Shown one piece after another: positions 8,912 to 18,475 of a stretch of DNA of 64,000 nt. The stretch comes from Pontivivens insulae (GTDB taxonomy: Bacteria > Pseudomonadota > Alphaproteobacteria > Rhodobacterales > Rhodobacteraceae): contig NZ_OMKW01000003.1 in assembly GCF_900302495.1 (NCBI RefSeq), positions 372,001-436,000 of the forward strand, in the 5' to 3' direction. A program made the translations under genes and the position numbers. The notes under the pieces are model-generated. The model did not search any database, was not told where the DNA came from, and was given only the letters and a program-made list of their open reading frames with translations. Position 1 is the stretch's first letter, and each line of letters begins with the position of its first letter.

Positions 8912-10840
8912 ATGGCCAACCGCCCTGATACGCCACTGCTTGACCGCGTCAATTTTCCGTCCGACCTGGACCAGTTCAGCGACCGCGAACTCAAACAGGT
9001 GGCCGACGAATTGCGGGCAGAGACGATCTCCGTCGTGTCAGAGACCGGCGGGCATCTGGGCGCGGGCCTAGGTGTGGTCGAGCTGACGGTGGCGCTCCAC
9101 CGCGTGTTCGACGCGCCACGCGATAAGATCATCTGGGATGTCGGCCACCAGTGCTACCCGCATAAGATTCTCACCGGGCGTCGCGACCGCATGCGCACTT
9201 TGCGTCAGGGCGACGGCCTGTCGGGCTTCACCAAACGCAAGGAAAGCATTTACGACCCGTTCGGGGCGGCGCATTCCTCCACCTCGATATCCGCGGCGGT
9301 CGGCTTTACCATGGCGCGCGAGCTGAATGGCCGCTGCCCCGAGGGGCTGGGCGACGCCATTGCAGTGATCGGCGACGGCTCGATCAGCGCCGGCATGGCC
9401 TATGAGGCGATGAACAATGCGGGCCATCTGGGCAAGCGCATGATCGTCATCCTCAACGATAATGAGATGAGCATCGCGCCGCCAACCGGTGCCATGTCGA
9501 CCTATCTCAACCGCCTCTACACCGAAGGTCCGTTTCAGGAACTGAAGGCCGCCGCCAAAGGCGCGGTCAGCCTGATGCCCCCACCTTTCCGCGAAGGCGC
9601 GAAACGAGCCAAGGAAATGCTCAAGGGCATGGCCGTCGGCGGCACCTTGTTCGAAGAGCTCGGCTTTTCCTATGTCGGTCCGGTGGACGGTCACGACATG
9701 GAACAGCTTCTCGCCGTGCTGCGCACCGTTAAGGTGCGCGCCGATGGGCCTGTCCTGATCCACGCCATTACGACCAAGGGCAAAGGCTACGCCCCCGCGG
9801 AAGGCAGCGCGGATAAAGGCCACGCCCGCGCCAAATTCGACGTGATCACGGGCGAACAGAAAAAAGCCAAGTCCAACGCGCCCAGCTACACGAAAGTCTT
9901 CGCCCAGGCTCTCGTCGCGGAGGCAGAGCAGGACGAACAGGTCTGCGCCATCACCGCCGCCATGCCCGACGGCACCGGCCTCAACCTCTTTGCCGAACGC
10001 TTCCCCAAGCGCTGCTTCGATGTGGGCATTGCCGAACAGCACGCCGTGACCTTTGCCGCTGGCCTCGCCGCCGGGGGGATGAAGCCCTATTGCGCGATCT
10101 ATTCGACCTTCCTGCAACGTGGCTATGATCAGGTCGTGCACGATGTGGCGATCCAGCGCCTGCCCGTCCGCTTCGCGATTGACCGCGCGGGGCTGGTCGG
10201 CGCGGATGGGGCCACCCATGCCGGGACGTTCGACATCGCCTATCTCGCCAACCTGCCCGATTTTGTCGTGATGGCCGCCGCTGATGAGGCCGAACTGGTC
10301 CACATGGTCGCAACCGCCAACCAGATCGACGACCGCCCCTCCGCCTTCCGCTTTCCACGGGGTGAGGGCATGGGCGTAGAGATGCCCGAACGTGGCCAAC
10401 CCATTGAGATCGGCAAGGGTCGCATCGTCAAAGAAGGCACCAAGGTCGCGATCCTCAACTTCGGCGCGCGCATGGCCGAAGCATTGATCGCCCATGAAGA
10501 GCTTGAGGCCAAAGGCATCTCCACCACGCTTGCAGATGCCCGCTTCGCCAAACCGCTCGACCGCGACCTGATCCTGCGCCTCGCGCGTGAGCATGAAGTG
10601 CTGATCACGCTCGAAGAAGGCGCCGTCGGCGGTTTCTCTTCCCACGTACTGCACTTGCTGGCCCACGAGGGCGCGCTCGAACACGGCCTGAAAGTCCGCC
10701 CGATGGTGCTGCCCGATATCTTCATCGATCAGGCTAGCCCCAAAGCCATGTACGACACTGCCGCAATGAACGCCCCACAGATCGTGGCCCAGGTCATGAG
10801 CGCCCTCGGCGTCGCAGAACTCGGAGCGGCAAGCGGATAA
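8912..10840 (+). CDS. dxs: 1-deoxy-D-xylulose-5-phosphate synthase
   Basis: First enzyme of the MEP isoprenoid pathway: pyruvate plus glyceraldehyde 3-phosphate give DXP, with thiamine diphosphate. 642 residues, the normal full length. Seen in order are [37 protein letters not shown], the ThDP motif [20 protein letters not shown], then the transketolase-like central domain with [17 protein letters not shown] and [18 protein letters not shown]. The SD (AGGAG) lies a few bases before ATG 8912. It ends an operon with xseB and ispA and is followed at once by an Mrr-like remnant. Confidence 0.97.
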   Translation: MANRPDTPLLDRVNFPSDLDQFSDRELKQVADELRAETISVVSETGGHLGAGLGVVELTVALHRVFDAPRDKIIWDVGHQCYPHKILTGRRDRMRTLRQGDGLSGFTKRKESIYDPFGAAHSSTSISAAVGFTMARELNGRCPEGLGDAIAVIGDGSISAGMAYEAMNNAGHLGKRMIVILNDNEMSIAPPTGAMSTYLNRLYTEGPFQELKAAAKGAVSLMPPPFREGAKRAKEMLKGMAVGGTLFEELGFSYVGPVDGHDMEQLLAVLRTVKVRADGPVLIHAITTKGKGYAPAEGSADKGHARAKFDVITGEQKKAKSNAPSYTKVFAQALVAEAEQDEQVCAITAAMPDGTGLNLFAERFPKRCFDVGIAEQHAVTFAAGLAAGGMKPYCAIYSTFLQRGYDQVVHDVAIQRLPVRFAIDRAGLVGADGATHAGTFDIAYLANLPDFVVMAAADEAELVHMVATANQIDDRPSAFRFPRGEGMGVEMPERGQPIEIGKGRIVKEGTKVAILNFGARMAEALIAHEELEAKGISTTLADARFAKPLDRDLILRLAREHEVLITLEEGAVGGFSSHVLHLLAHEGALEHGLKVRPMVLPDIFIDQASPKAMYDTAAMNAPQIVAQVMSALGVAELGAASG

Positions 10841-10842
10841 GG

Positions 10843-10983
10843 TCAAACGGGGTCGCGCTGACTGTCACATGGCTCGACGGTCCCAGCATAGCTGCGCTGA
10901 TGATCCGGTATGGCGTAGGGGTGGTGCCGACGCGCACGGTCGTTCTGCAGGAGATCGACGAGAACTTCTTTACAGAGGGTTGA
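10843..10983 (+). pseudogene. C-terminal remnant of an Mrr-type restriction endonuclease
   Basis: Immediately after the dxs stop, one frame stays open for 46 codons without a start and ends TGA at 10981-10983. Its peptide includes WLDGPSIAALMIRYGVGV and later RTVVLQEIDENFF. This matches what I know of the extreme C-terminus of Mrr-family proteins, where an IDG..LA.LMI..GVGV segment is followed by ELK.ID.D.F. No catalytic (D-QAK) core is present, so it can only be a decayed fragment left by an insertion or deletion. The assignment rests on remembered family consensus; chance resemblance is possible. Confidence 0.5.
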
Positions 10984-11109
10984 TGGAGCTTGTTTGTCGA
11001 GATCGTACGATGCCATTGCAACGCTCAACGCCGCCTTCAGATCAAATAGGATTGGTGCGCTTTAGCTATTTTTGTGTAGGATTGGGCACCCAAACAGAAA
11101 GCCCCCGAC

Positions 11110-11808
11110 ATGATGAAGCGTTCCCTCACCCTCCTATCCATTCTCACGGTCCTCGCAGGTTGTGAGACGACGACGACCGGTAGCCCGACCACTGGCCCTG
11201 TGACCAGCACCATCGACTTTGGCAATGACACCAGCACATGGGCCTTTGACGGTGAATGTGATGATCCCCGGTTCCAGGGCATTGGCATGGCGGTCACGAG
11301 CAGCCTGACCAATGCGAACATCCGGCGCGACGCGACAGACTGTCGGGCGCTCTTCAATGCAGGTCAGATCCAGTTCTTCAATTCCGGCGGCATCGCCACA
11401 GCGCCAACGCGCCCCGTGGCACCCAGCGGTCCGGGCTTTTCCTTTGGGAATGATACAAGCCAATGGGCCTTTGACGGTGAATGTGATGATCCCAGGTTCC
11501 AAGGGATCGGTATGGCGGTCACGGGAAGCCTGACCAACTCCAACATCATGCGCGACGCGACCGATTGCCGGAACCTCTACAATTCAGGACAGATCCAGTT
11601 CTTCAGCGCGAGCGGTATTTCGGGTGTCAGCACCGGCGGAGGCATCAATTTCGGGAATGACACCAGCCAGTGGGCCTTCGATGGCGAATGTGATGATCCG
11701 CGCTTCTCGGGTCCGGGCATGGCTGTCGCAGGTTCACTGACTTCGGCCAATATCCGGCGCGACGCGACCGATTGCCGGAACCTCTACAACTCAGGCATGG
11801 TCTTCTGA
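11110..11808 (+). CDS. Lipoprotein made of three near-identical ~55-residue repeats
   Basis: 232 residues. The signal peptide ends in the lipobox LAGC (Cys 18), so the protein is probably lipid-anchored. Three repeats follow at about residues 36-90, 111-165 and 180-232. Each contains FGNDTS.WAFDGECDDPRF, then GMAV..SLT..NI.RDATDCR.L.N.G, with two Cys per unit that could form a disulfide. Short Gly/Pro/Ser linkers separate the units. The DGECDDPRF..DATDC module recurs in other bacterial exported proteins, but I know of no assigned function. The conserved acidic residues could bind a cation (inference). ATG 11113 is an alternative start. Confidence 0.85.
   Translation: MMKRSLTLLSILTVLAGCETTTTGSPTTGPVTSTIDFGNDTSTWAFDGECDDPRFQGIGMAVTSSLTNANIRRDATDCRALFNAGQIQFFNSGGIATAPTRPVAPSGPGFSFGNDTSQWAFDGECDDPRFQGIGMAVTGSLTNSNIMRDATDCRNLYNSGQIQFFSASGISGVSTGGGINFGNDTSQWAFDGECDDPRFSGPGMAVAGSLTSANIRRDATDCRNLYNSGMVF
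11215..11808 (+). repeat. Three tandem in-frame coding repeats
   Basis: DNA encoding the three protein modules, at about 11215-11379, 11440-11604 and 11647-11808. Long identical stretches at DNA level, for example around the TGGGCCTTTGACGG codons, show duplication recent enough to recombine. The linkers differ in length and sequence. Confidence 0.8.
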
Positions 11809-11878
11809 TCCGGCTGGGCGGCGGCGTATCCTGCCGCCCACACGCCCGAAACCTTAACAGGCAACTGTCGGAATGTCG

Positions 11879-11919
11879 GTGCACGGGTGGTGCACACTTT
11901 GTGCACGGGTTGTGCACAC
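11879..11919. repeat. 22-base tandem repeat with four GTGCAC palindromes
   Basis: Two 19-base copies (11879-11897 and 11901-11919), differing at one position, are separated by TTT. Each copy holds two GTGCAC palindromes 11 bases apart, so four identical sites sit at 11879, 11890, 11901 and 11912 with exact 11-base spacing, about one helical turn. It lies in the convergent spacer between the repeat lipoprotein and the DUF547 gene, where no promoter is expected. Confidence 0.75.
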
Positions 11920-11959
11920 GGATTTCAGCCCCGTTTTCCCAATCGTTAACAGATGCGGG

Positions 11960-12742
11960 TCAGGCATTGACGCTCCAGTCATAGCGATCAGAGGCGACGC
12001 GGCTCTGCCCTTCAACGGCTGCACCGTGACGCGAGAGATGCGCAATGACACCCGCGTCATTGCCGCCAAAATCCTCCTCGAACCAGTCATAGATCGATGA
12101 CACGATCAGTCCGCGCGACGTCACCTCAGCCCCGCGTGGATGCGTGACATATGCGCGCGCCGCCGCATCAAGAGCCGCGCTCAGCCCGGCGGCGCGCCAC
12201 GGTGTTGCGGCGAGGTTCGGGCATCCGATCGAGGCGCAGTTGACGGCATAGTGGACGCGCGGATCGCGAAATACGGGGCGCAGAATTCCGTGCTCCACAT
12301 CATCAAGCGACAGTTGTTGTCCGGCGACGACGATCCGTTTCTCGCCCCAGGGTCCGGGTGAAAACAGACTGCCGCCAATGTCGCGGATTGACGCGACGGG
12401 CCAGTTCGCCGCGACGACATCCACTGTCAAAGCATTGTAAAGGTTGGACCAATAGGCAAAGGCCGCATCGCGTGTCAGCGCGGTCGGATCTGTTGCGGCA
12501 AGGCTGCGCAGGTATTGGCCAAGGCGTTCACGGCTCACACCCGCATAGTCAAAGCGCGCAACCCCATCAGACCCCATGCGCAGATGATCCCGCAGGATAC
12601 CGGCCCAGATGCTGTCGTCGAGGCTAGCCTGACCGCCGAATTGGGACCAGGGCCCTGCAATCAGACGCGCGGGCTTTGCAGCAGCCGCCGAGGCGACGAG
12701 AACGGCAGCGCTGGCGCTTGCGAGAAAAGTGCGACGATGCAT
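11960..12742 (-). CDS. DUF547-family exported protein
   Basis: 260 residues from ATG 12742, chosen for the AGGAGAG upstream. The N-terminus MHRRTFLASASAAVLV looks like a twin-arginine signal peptide ending near AAAA-KPA. The mature part has the DUF547 core AFAYWSNLYNALTVDVV, HYAVNCASIGCPNL (with two Cys) and VSSIYDWFEEDFGG. The family is widespread, and its His/Cys/Asn residues suggest a papain-like fold, but no activity is established that I know of. The next gene on the same strand upstream is trmL, 81 bases away. Confidence 0.88.
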   Translation of the reverse strand: MHRRTFLASASAAVLVASAAAAKPARLIAGPWSQFGGQASLDDSIWAGILRDHLRMGSDGVARFDYAGVSRERLGQYLRSLAATDPTALTRDAAFAYWSNLYNALTVDVVAANWPVASIRDIGGSLFSPGPWGEKRIVVAGQQLSLDDVEHGILRPVFRDPRVHYAVNCASIGCPNLAATPWRAAGLSAALDAAARAYVTHPRGAEVTSRGLIVSSIYDWFEEDFGGNDAGVIAHLSRHGAAVEGQSRVASDRYDWSVNA

Positions 12743-12823
12743 GAGGGCTCTCCTGTTGCTTGGCCCTAAAATGCCGCGCAACCGGTAAATTGCCATCCCA
12801 ACCCACGCGCCTGTGATCAGATG

Positions 12824-13273
12824 TCAGAGCGCGCCGGTGCGCCGCAATGCCTCATGCAACGCCAGCCCCGCTGCAACGGCGACATTGAGCGAGCGGCCCT
12901 GCCCCGGCATCGAGATGCGCACCCGCGCATCAGCAACCTCCGCCACCTCATCCGGTACGCCCGCGCTCTCGCGCCCGACCATGAGTGCATCGGTTTTTTC
13001 AAAGGCGAATTCGTGAAGGGGTTGAGCGGCTTTCGTGGTCAGCAGGATCAGGCGCGAGGCCGGGCGGTGGGCTGTGCACCATGCATCGAAGCTGTCATGC
13101 CGGACCGCATCAGAGGCGGTGCCGTAATCCATCGCGGCCCGCCTGAGATCGCGGGCAGATAGCGGAAAACCGCACGGCTCGATGACGTCCAGCGGCACGC
13201 CAAAACACGCAGAAATGCGAATCATAGAGCCCAGATTCGGGGCCATATCGGGCTGATAGGCCACCAGTCGCAT
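12824..13273 (-). CDS. trmL: tRNA (cytidine(34)-2'-O)-methyltransferase, SPOUT family
   Basis: 149 residues, the usual TrmL length. It 2'-O-methylates the wobble base of tRNA-Leu using SAM in a trefoil-knot fold. Visible motifs are APNLGSMIRISACFG (motif 1), MVGRESAGVPDEV (motif 2, with the glycine-rich SAM loop) and RISMPGQGRSLNVAVAAGLALHEALR (motif 3). It is divergent from petA across about 185 bases. Confidence 0.92.
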   Translation of the reverse strand: MRLVAYQPDMAPNLGSMIRISACFGVPLDVIEPCGFPLSARDLRRAAMDYGTASDAVRHDSFDAWCTAHRPASRLILLTTKAAQPLHEFAFEKTDALMVGRESAGVPDEVAEVADARVRISMPGQGRSLNVAVAAGLALHEALRRTGAL

Positions 13274-13458
13274 GGACAGAACCTCAGATCATCACAGTTT
13301 AGGGGTCGATCCATAAAGCTGCGGCGCAGTGTCGGCTAGACCAATCGTGCTTTGGGGTGTAGTCAAGCGCCAAGCCGTGATCGGGCAACCGGTCGCGTTT
13401 TGCTGGTGTACGGACCCGCCATGGCCGGGTCGCTCGAAAACAAGGGGAGATGCAATCG

Positions 13459-14025
13459 GTGTCCCACGCAGAAGATGAACCAAATCGCCGCGACTTTCTG
13501 TATGTCGCAACCGGCGGCGCAGGTGCGGTCGTAACCGGCGCAGCCGTCTGGCCGCTCGTCAACCAGATGAACCCTTCCGCAGATGTTCAGGCGCTGTCCT
13601 CGATCCCCGTGCCGGTGGGTGATCTTCAGCCCGGCTCGCAGTTGACGGTTCTGTTCCTTGGCAAGCCGGTCTTCATCCGTCGCCGCACGCAGGAAGAGAT
13701 CGACGCAGCCCGCGCGGTCGACATGTCCGAGCTGATCGACGGTGAGAGCCGCAACCCCAACTCACCCGATGGCTCTACAAGCCCTGCCACGGATGAGAAC
13801 CGCACGATCGACGAAGCTGGCGAATGGCTCGTCATGAACGGCGTGTGCACCCACCTTGGCTGCGTGCCGCTGGGTGACGGTGCTGGTGATTTCGGCGGCT
13901 GGTTCTGCCCGTGCCACGGCTCACACTATGACACTGCAGGCCGGATTCGTCGCGGTCCCGCGCCTGAAAACCTTCACGTTCCGGTCGCGGAGTTCACCTC
14001 CGACACCGTCATTCAACTCGGATAA
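13459..14025 (+). CDS. petA: Rieske iron-sulfur subunit of cytochrome bc1
   Basis: 188 residues from GTG 13459 (reads as [15 protein letters not shown]). Known Rhodobacter Rieske proteins start MSHAED, and GGGAG is suitably spaced, whereas ATG 13450 abuts the [27 protein letters not shown] is a Tat-type signal that stays as the membrane anchor (residues about 10-36). The 2Fe-2S ligands are in CTHLGC and CPCHGSHYD, and [10 protein letters not shown] is intact. The protein moves electrons from ubiquinol to cytochrome c1 on the periplasmic face. First gene of petABC. Confidence 0.96.
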   Translation: MSHAEDEPNRRDFLYVATGGAGAVVTGAAVWPLVNQMNPSADVQALSSIPVPVGDLQPGSQLTVLFLGKPVFIRRRTQEEIDAARAVDMSELIDGESRNPNSPDGSTSPATDENRTIDEAGEWLVMNGVCTHLGCVPLGDGAGDFGGWFCPCHGSHYDTAGRIRRGPAPENLHVPVAEFTSDTVIQLG

Positions 14026-14037
14026 GGGAGTAGAGAT

Positions 14038-15366
14038 ATGGGTGGTATTCCCCACGATCACTACGAGCCGAAGTCTGGCGGCGAAAAGTGGCTTCAGCGC
14101 CGCCTGCCGATCCTCGGTCTTGCCTATGACACATTGATGATCCCCACGCCCAAGAACCTGAACTGGATGTGGATCTGGGGCATCGTTCTGGTCTTCACGC
14201 TGGTATTGCAGATCATCACGGGCGTCGTGCTCGTCATGCACTACACCCCGCATGTCGATCTGGCATTTGAAAGCGTTGAGCACATCATGCGGAACGTGAA
14301 CGGTGGCTGGGCCATTCGTTACATGCACGCAAATGGCGCGTCGCTGTTCTTCGTTGCCGTCTACCTGCACATCTTCCGTTCGCTTTACTACGGCTCCTAC
14401 AAGGCGCCGCGTGAGGTGACATGGATCATCGGTATGCTGATGCTGATCCTGATGATGGCCACCGTCTTCATGGGCTATGTCCTGCCCTGGGGTCAGATGT
14501 CCTTCTGGGGTGCGACCGTGATCACCGGCCTGTTTGGCGCGATCCCGTTCGTGGGTGAGCCTCTGCAGGTCTGGCTGCTGGGCGGACCTTCGGTCGACAA
14601 TGCGACGCTGAACCGGTTCTTCTCCCTCCACTATCTGATGCCGTTCCTGCTGCTCGGCCTGACGATCGTGCACGTCTGGGCCTTCCACACAACGGGCAAC
14701 AACAACCCGACCGGTGTTGAAGTGCGCCGCACGTCCAAGGAAGAAGCCGCGAAAGACACGCTGCCGTTCTGGCCGTATTTCGTGATCAAGGACCTCTATG
14801 CGCTTGCCGTGATCCTCGTGATCTTCGTCGCAATCGTGGGCTTCATGCCGAACTATCTGGGTCACCCGGACAACTACATTCCGGCCAACCCGCTGGCGAC
14901 ACCGGCACACATCGTTCCTGAATGGTACCTGCTGCCGTTCTACGCGATGCTGCGCGCCATCACCTTCCCGATCGCGATCCCGTTCACCGGCATCGAGATC
15001 ATCGACGCGAAATTCTTTGGCGTCCTGGTGATGTTCGGCTCGCTCGCTGTGATGGCAGCGGTTCCGTGGCTCGACACCTCGCGTGTCCGCTCCGGCCGTT
15101 ACCGTCCAATGTTCAAGTGGTGGTTCGCCCTGCTGGTCGTCGACTTCTTCGTCCTGATGTGGGCGGGTGCGATGCCGGCAGAGGGTCTGGTGCCCGTGAT
15201 CTCCCTGATCGGGACGGTCTACTGGTTCGGCTATTTCCTTGTCGTGCTGCCGCTTCTGGGTCTCTTTGAGGAACCGCTCGAGCAGCCTGCAACCATCGAA
15301 GAAGACTTCGCAAACAATCATCCTGCTGACGCTGAAGGTTCTGCCTCGGCCCAGCCGGCTGAATGA
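14038..15366 (+). CDS. petB: Cytochrome b subunit of the bc1 complex
   Basis: 442 residues with eight or more membrane helices. It carries both b haems and the Qo and Qi sites. The first four-helix part includes [21 protein letters not shown] and [17 protein letters not shown] with haem His residues. The Qo-site PEWY appears in [15 protein letters not shown]. The C-terminal 30 residues are acidic and extended, as in Rhodobacter cytochrome b. It begins 12 bases after petA, and its stop overlaps a possible petC start. Confidence 0.97.
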   Translation: MGGIPHDHYEPKSGGEKWLQRRLPILGLAYDTLMIPTPKNLNWMWIWGIVLVFTLVLQIITGVVLVMHYTPHVDLAFESVEHIMRNVNGGWAIRYMHANGASLFFVAVYLHIFRSLYYGSYKAPREVTWIIGMLMLILMMATVFMGYVLPWGQMSFWGATVITGLFGAIPFVGEPLQVWLLGGPSVDNATLNRFFSLHYLMPFLLLGLTIVHVWAFHTTGNNNPTGVEVRRTSKEEAAKDTLPFWPYFVIKDLYALAVILVIFVAIVGFMPNYLGHPDNYIPANPLATPAHIVPEWYLLPFYAMLRAITFPIAIPFTGIEIIDAKFFGVLVMFGSLAVMAAVPWLDTSRVRSGRYRPMFKWWFALLVVDFFVLMWAGAMPAEGLVPVISLIGTVYWFGYFLVVLPLLGLFEEPLEQPATIEEDFANNHPADAEGSASAQPAE

Positions 15367-15386
15367 GCGTGAAGGGATTGGATAAC

Positions 15387-16187
15387 ATGAAACCGATCAA
15401 ACTGATTGCAGCCTCGCTGGCCGCGCTCACCCTGACCTTCGGCAGCGCGCATGCTGCCGGGGGCGATGGCAAGACCGTCGACTATGACTTCTCGTTCGAG
15501 GGGCCGTTCGGCACCTATGATACGATGCAGTTGCAGCGCGGCCTGGCGATCTACCACAACATCTGCTCGTCCTGTCACGGTCTTGAGCTGGTCTACTTCC
15601 GCAACCTCACGGAGCAGACCGGCCCGGATATGCCGGAAGACATGATCACGGAACTGGCCTCCAATTATTTCATCCCTGATGATGGTCTGGAAGCACAGCC
15701 CGGTGATGAGCGTCCTGCGGGTCTGTCGGACCAGTTCCCGGGCTCTGCCCTGTCGAACGCACCGGATATGTCCCTGCTCGCCAAGGCACGTGCGGGCTTC
15801 CACGGCCCCTACGGCACGGGTATGTCCCAGCTGTTCCGCGGCATGGGTGGTGCGGAATACATCGCCTCTGTCCTGACCGGCTATACGGGTGAGGAAAAGG
15901 AAGAGGGCGGCACCATCTTCTACGAGAACACCGCCTTCCCGGGCGGCTGGATCGCGATGGCGCCTCCACTTTGGGGTGAGGATATCGAGCACGCGGATGG
16001 CGCGCCCAACGATCTGGAGAGCGAGGCGCAGGACGTCGCAGCCTTCCTGATGTGGGCGGCAGAGCCGAAGCTGAACCAGCGCAAGGCGTTCGGTTTGACG
16101 GCAGTGATCCTGCTGTCGATCATGGCGGGTCTGCTGTACTTCACCAACAAAAAGCTCTGGTATGACGTAAAGCATCCCAAGGCCTGA
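15387..16187 (+). CDS. petC: Cytochrome c1 subunit of the bc1 complex
   Basis: 266 residues from ATG 15387 (MKPIKLIAASLAALTL), giving a clean signal peptide cut near SAHA-AGG; ATG 15363, overlapping the petB stop, would add eight residues. Covalent haem attachment is at NICSSCHGL. The distal Met ligand probably lies in IAMAPPLWGED. A C-terminal membrane anchor (about residues 232-252) is followed by KKLWYDVKHPKA. It accepts electrons from the Rieske protein and passes them to soluble or membrane cytochrome c. Last gene of the operon, followed by a strong terminator. Confidence 0.96.
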   Translation: MKPIKLIAASLAALTLTFGSAHAAGGDGKTVDYDFSFEGPFGTYDTMQLQRGLAIYHNICSSCHGLELVYFRNLTEQTGPDMPEDMITELASNYFIPDDGLEAQPGDERPAGLSDQFPGSALSNAPDMSLLAKARAGFHGPYGTGMSQLFRGMGGAEYIASVLTGYTGEEKEEGGTIFYENTAFPGGWIAMAPPLWGEDIEHADGAPNDLESEAQDVAAFLMWAAEPKLNQRKAFGLTAVILLSIMAGLLYFTNKKLWYDVKHPKA

Positions 16188-16210
16188 TCGCCTCAGAGCA
16201 TATGAGTTGC

Positions 16211-16243
16211 AAAGGGCCGCCCGGCATTGGGCGGCCCTTTTTC
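16211..16243. terminator. Bidirectional intrinsic terminator, petC / thiQ
   Basis: Stem AAAGGGCCGCCC (16211-16222) and GGGCGGCCCTTT (16229-16240) with a 6-base loop, flanked by T on the plus side and A on the other. It can end both the petABC transcript and the leftward thi operon. Confidence 0.88.
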
Positions 16244-16949
16244 ATTGAGGGGTTGTGCGGCCGAGATACCTCGCCAAATCCTCTGGCGGGTCCGCGAGCA
16301 AGGTCTGTGTCGGTTGCGGCGGGACCGCATGCCCATTCGTGACCACGATCGCCTGCGGGCAGATCCGCGCGGCATCCTCAGGATTGTGCGTTACCATCAA
16401 GGTGGTGAGGGCCCTCTCCTCTGTCAGGCGCGCTACAAGCGCGAGCATTTCGAGCCGTAATCCGGGGCCGAGGGCCGCAAAAGGTTCATCCAGCAAAAGG
16501 ACGGGACGGTCCCTCAGCAACGTTCGGGCAAGTGCAACGCGTTGTTGTTGGCCCCCTGACAGCGCCGCTGGCCTGCGATCTGCCAGGTCGTGCAGGTCCA
16601 CTTGTGCCAATGCCTCATCAACTCTTTCGCGGTCCTTCGTGCTGAGCGATAGGTTCGGTCGGAGGCCGAGCGCGACATTGTCGCGGACGGTGAGATGACC
16701 GAACAGATTGTGGTCCTGAAACAAGATGCTGACCGGGCGATCCGCAGGCGGCAGGTCGTCGATTCGCTTCTCAGCCACGTGGATGCTGCCGCGTGCAACC
16801 GGCACAAACCCCGCCAGCGCCATCAGCAGTGTGGACTTCCCCGCCCCGGATGCCCCGATCACTGCCGTGCAGGTTCCGCCCAAAACGCTCAAATCAGCGT
16901 TAAGGGTGAAGCCACCATTGGCCAGCTTGGCAGAGTTGAATGCGATCAT
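16242..16949 (-). CDS. thiQ: Thiamine ABC transporter ATPase
   Basis: 235 residues from ATG 16949, which overlaps the thiP stop (ATGA). Walker A is GASGAGKS, the signature is LSGGQQQRVALARTLL, Walker B is VLLLDEPFAALGP, and the switch His is in LMVTHNPEDA. ThiQ is shorter than most importer ATPases and lacks a C-terminal regulatory domain, as here. It drives uptake of thiamine or its phosphates through ThiP. The downstream terminator at 16211-16243 overlaps its last codons. Confidence 0.93.
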   Translation of the reverse strand: MIAFNSAKLANGGFTLNADLSVLGGTCTAVIGASGAGKSTLLMALAGFVPVARGSIHVAEKRIDDLPPADRPVSILFQDHNLFGHLTVRDNVALGLRPNLSLSTKDRERVDEALAQVDLHDLADRRPAALSGGQQQRVALARTLLRDRPVLLLDEPFAALGPGLRLEMLALVARLTEERALTTLMVTHNPEDAARICPQAIVVTNGHAVPPQPTQTLLADPPEDLARYLGRTTPQ

Positions 16950-18475
16950 GCACGCCCCCATCGATCAAAGAGCGCGAACAGCGCGAAGGAGAGGCTGACG
17001 AGCAGCAGTGCGACGCCTGCGGCTGCCTCCATCTGATAAGCACCCATCAGGCTGAGCATGGCAAAGGGAAGCGTCTGCGTGGCCGTGGAGCCGAAGAGCG
17101 CGATGACGCCGAGGTCCCCCATGGATACCGCTGCTGCCAGGCCCGCTGACAGCCCCAACGCAGGGCGAACATGCGGCCAGAACACGATGCGCCACAGCCC
17201 CCAGCCGCGCAGCCCCAGCGATTGCGCAAGCCGCCCCTCCACCCGCTCTGCATTCACGAAGGCGGATACGAGGGCGCGCAGTGCAAAGGGCAAGGCGGCA
17301 AGCGCGTTCACGAGCACCACCATCGGCAACGCGACGGCGAAGGGGCTGACATGGTCGCGGATCATCAGAAACAGGCCTGCTGCCAGCACGAAGGGCGAAA
17401 TGGCAAGTGTGACCATCATCGCCCCCTCGGCCACTGCCGCGAACCGGCGCAGCCCCGCAAGCCCCCATGCAATCGGCACGGCCAGCAGGCTGACGAGAAT
17501 CGCAGAAGAGAGTGCCAGAATGATTGAGCGCACCGACGTCTCCCACAGCCCGGCGGGCAGCTCAGCGAGCCCACCGATGCCCCGGATCAGCACCGCGACA
17601 AGGGGTGAGGCGAGAAACAATGTCAGCAGGGCGATCAGGCCCTTGTCAAAGCGCGCGGCACCTTTGGCGCGGATGGTAGATGTCGGACGCAAAGCGATGC
17701 CCCGCATGGTGTCAGACGGCGCAGCCAGGCCCAGCACGGCAACTGCAATGACCAGACAAAGCCCGGTCTGAATCGCGGCGAGGAACCCGGCGCGGCCCAG
17801 ATCAAACTCCAGCCGGATCGCCTGATAAATGGCGACTTCCAGCGTGGTCGCGCGCGGACCGCCGCCCAGGGTCAGGGCAATTGCGAAAGTGGTGATGCAC
17901 AGCAGGAAGACGATCAGCAGCGCTCCGGGCAGAACCGTGCGCAGCATCGGCCATTCGAGGTGACGGAACCGGTACCAACCTGTCAGCCCCAGATGATCAG
18001 CGAGGCGAAACTGTTCACCCGGTATGCGCGCCCATCCTTGCAGGACCAATCGGGCCACGAGCGGCGCGTTGAAGAACACATGTGCGACGATCACCCCATG
18101 GGCGCCATAGATATCGATGGGTCCATAGCCGAAGGGCGCAAGACCCGCCGATACGACCCCGCCGCGTCCCCAGATCGCCAATAGACCCAAGACCGCGACA
18201 ATGGCCGGAAGCAGGAACGGTGCGCCCAATACGGTGATCAGAAACCCGCGCCCCGGAAAGGCTGTACGATAGAGCGCCCGGGCAAACGTCACGCCGACAA
18301 TACCGGAAAACAGTGCGGACAAGATTGCCTGCCATATCGTGAAGCGCAGCGTCGCCCAATCCGCACGTGACAGCCCATCAGAGCCATCTGCTGTCATCAG
18401 CAGGACAAGCACGGTGCCAGCGCACAGCGCCAGCACCGCAAAGCCGGGCAGCAGGGCCGCCCGACGCAGGATCAT
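16946..18475 (-). CDS. thiP: Thiamine ABC transporter permease
   Basis: 509 residues, a duplicated two-domain permease with about twelve membrane spans. Each half has its own ABC-permease core, visible as the paired motifs WARIPGEQFRLADHLGLTGWYRFRHLEWPML and VEGRLAQSLGLRGWGLWRIVFWPHV, which contact the ATPase. The start ATG 18475 overlaps the thiB stop. The longer open frame upstream is the antisense of thiB and is not used. Confidence 0.93.
   Translation of the reverse strand: MILRRAALLPGFAVLALCAGTVLVLLMTADGSDGLSRADWATLRFTIWQAILSALFSGIVGVTFARALYRTAFPGRGFLITVLGAPFLLPAIVAVLGLLAIWGRGGVVSAGLAPFGYGPIDIYGAHGVIVAHVFFNAPLVARLVLQGWARIPGEQFRLADHLGLTGWYRFRHLEWPMLRTVLPGALLIVFLLCITTFAIALTLGGGPRATTLEVAIYQAIRLEFDLGRAGFLAAIQTGLCLVIAVAVLGLAAPSDTMRGIALRPTSTIRAKGAARFDKGLIALLTLFLASPLVAVLIRGIGGLAELPAGLWETSVRSIILALSSAILVSLLAVPIAWGLAGLRRFAAVAEGAMMVTLAISPFVLAAGLFLMIRDHVSPFAVALPMVVLVNALAALPFALRALVSAFVNAERVEGRLAQSLGLRGWGLWRIVFWPHVRPALGLSAGLAAAVSMGDLGVIALFGSTATQTLPFAMLSLMGAYQMEAAAGVALLLVSLSFALFALFDRWGRA

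Noticed and set aside
9068-10846. 592-codon open frame antisense to dxs
   Set aside because: GC-rich shadow of dxs; no family features, no SD, and dxs is a certain gene.
10869-11165. 98-codon frame downstream of dxs
   Set aside because: Different frame from the Mrr-like remnant, no SD, crosses the lipoprotein start.
11879-11919. CRISPR-like array
   Set aside because: Only two units with a 3-base spacer and no cas genes; a plain tandem repeat.
13921-15321. 466-codon open frame antisense to petB
   Set aside because: Highly charged repetitive translation, typical for the antisense of membrane-protein codons.
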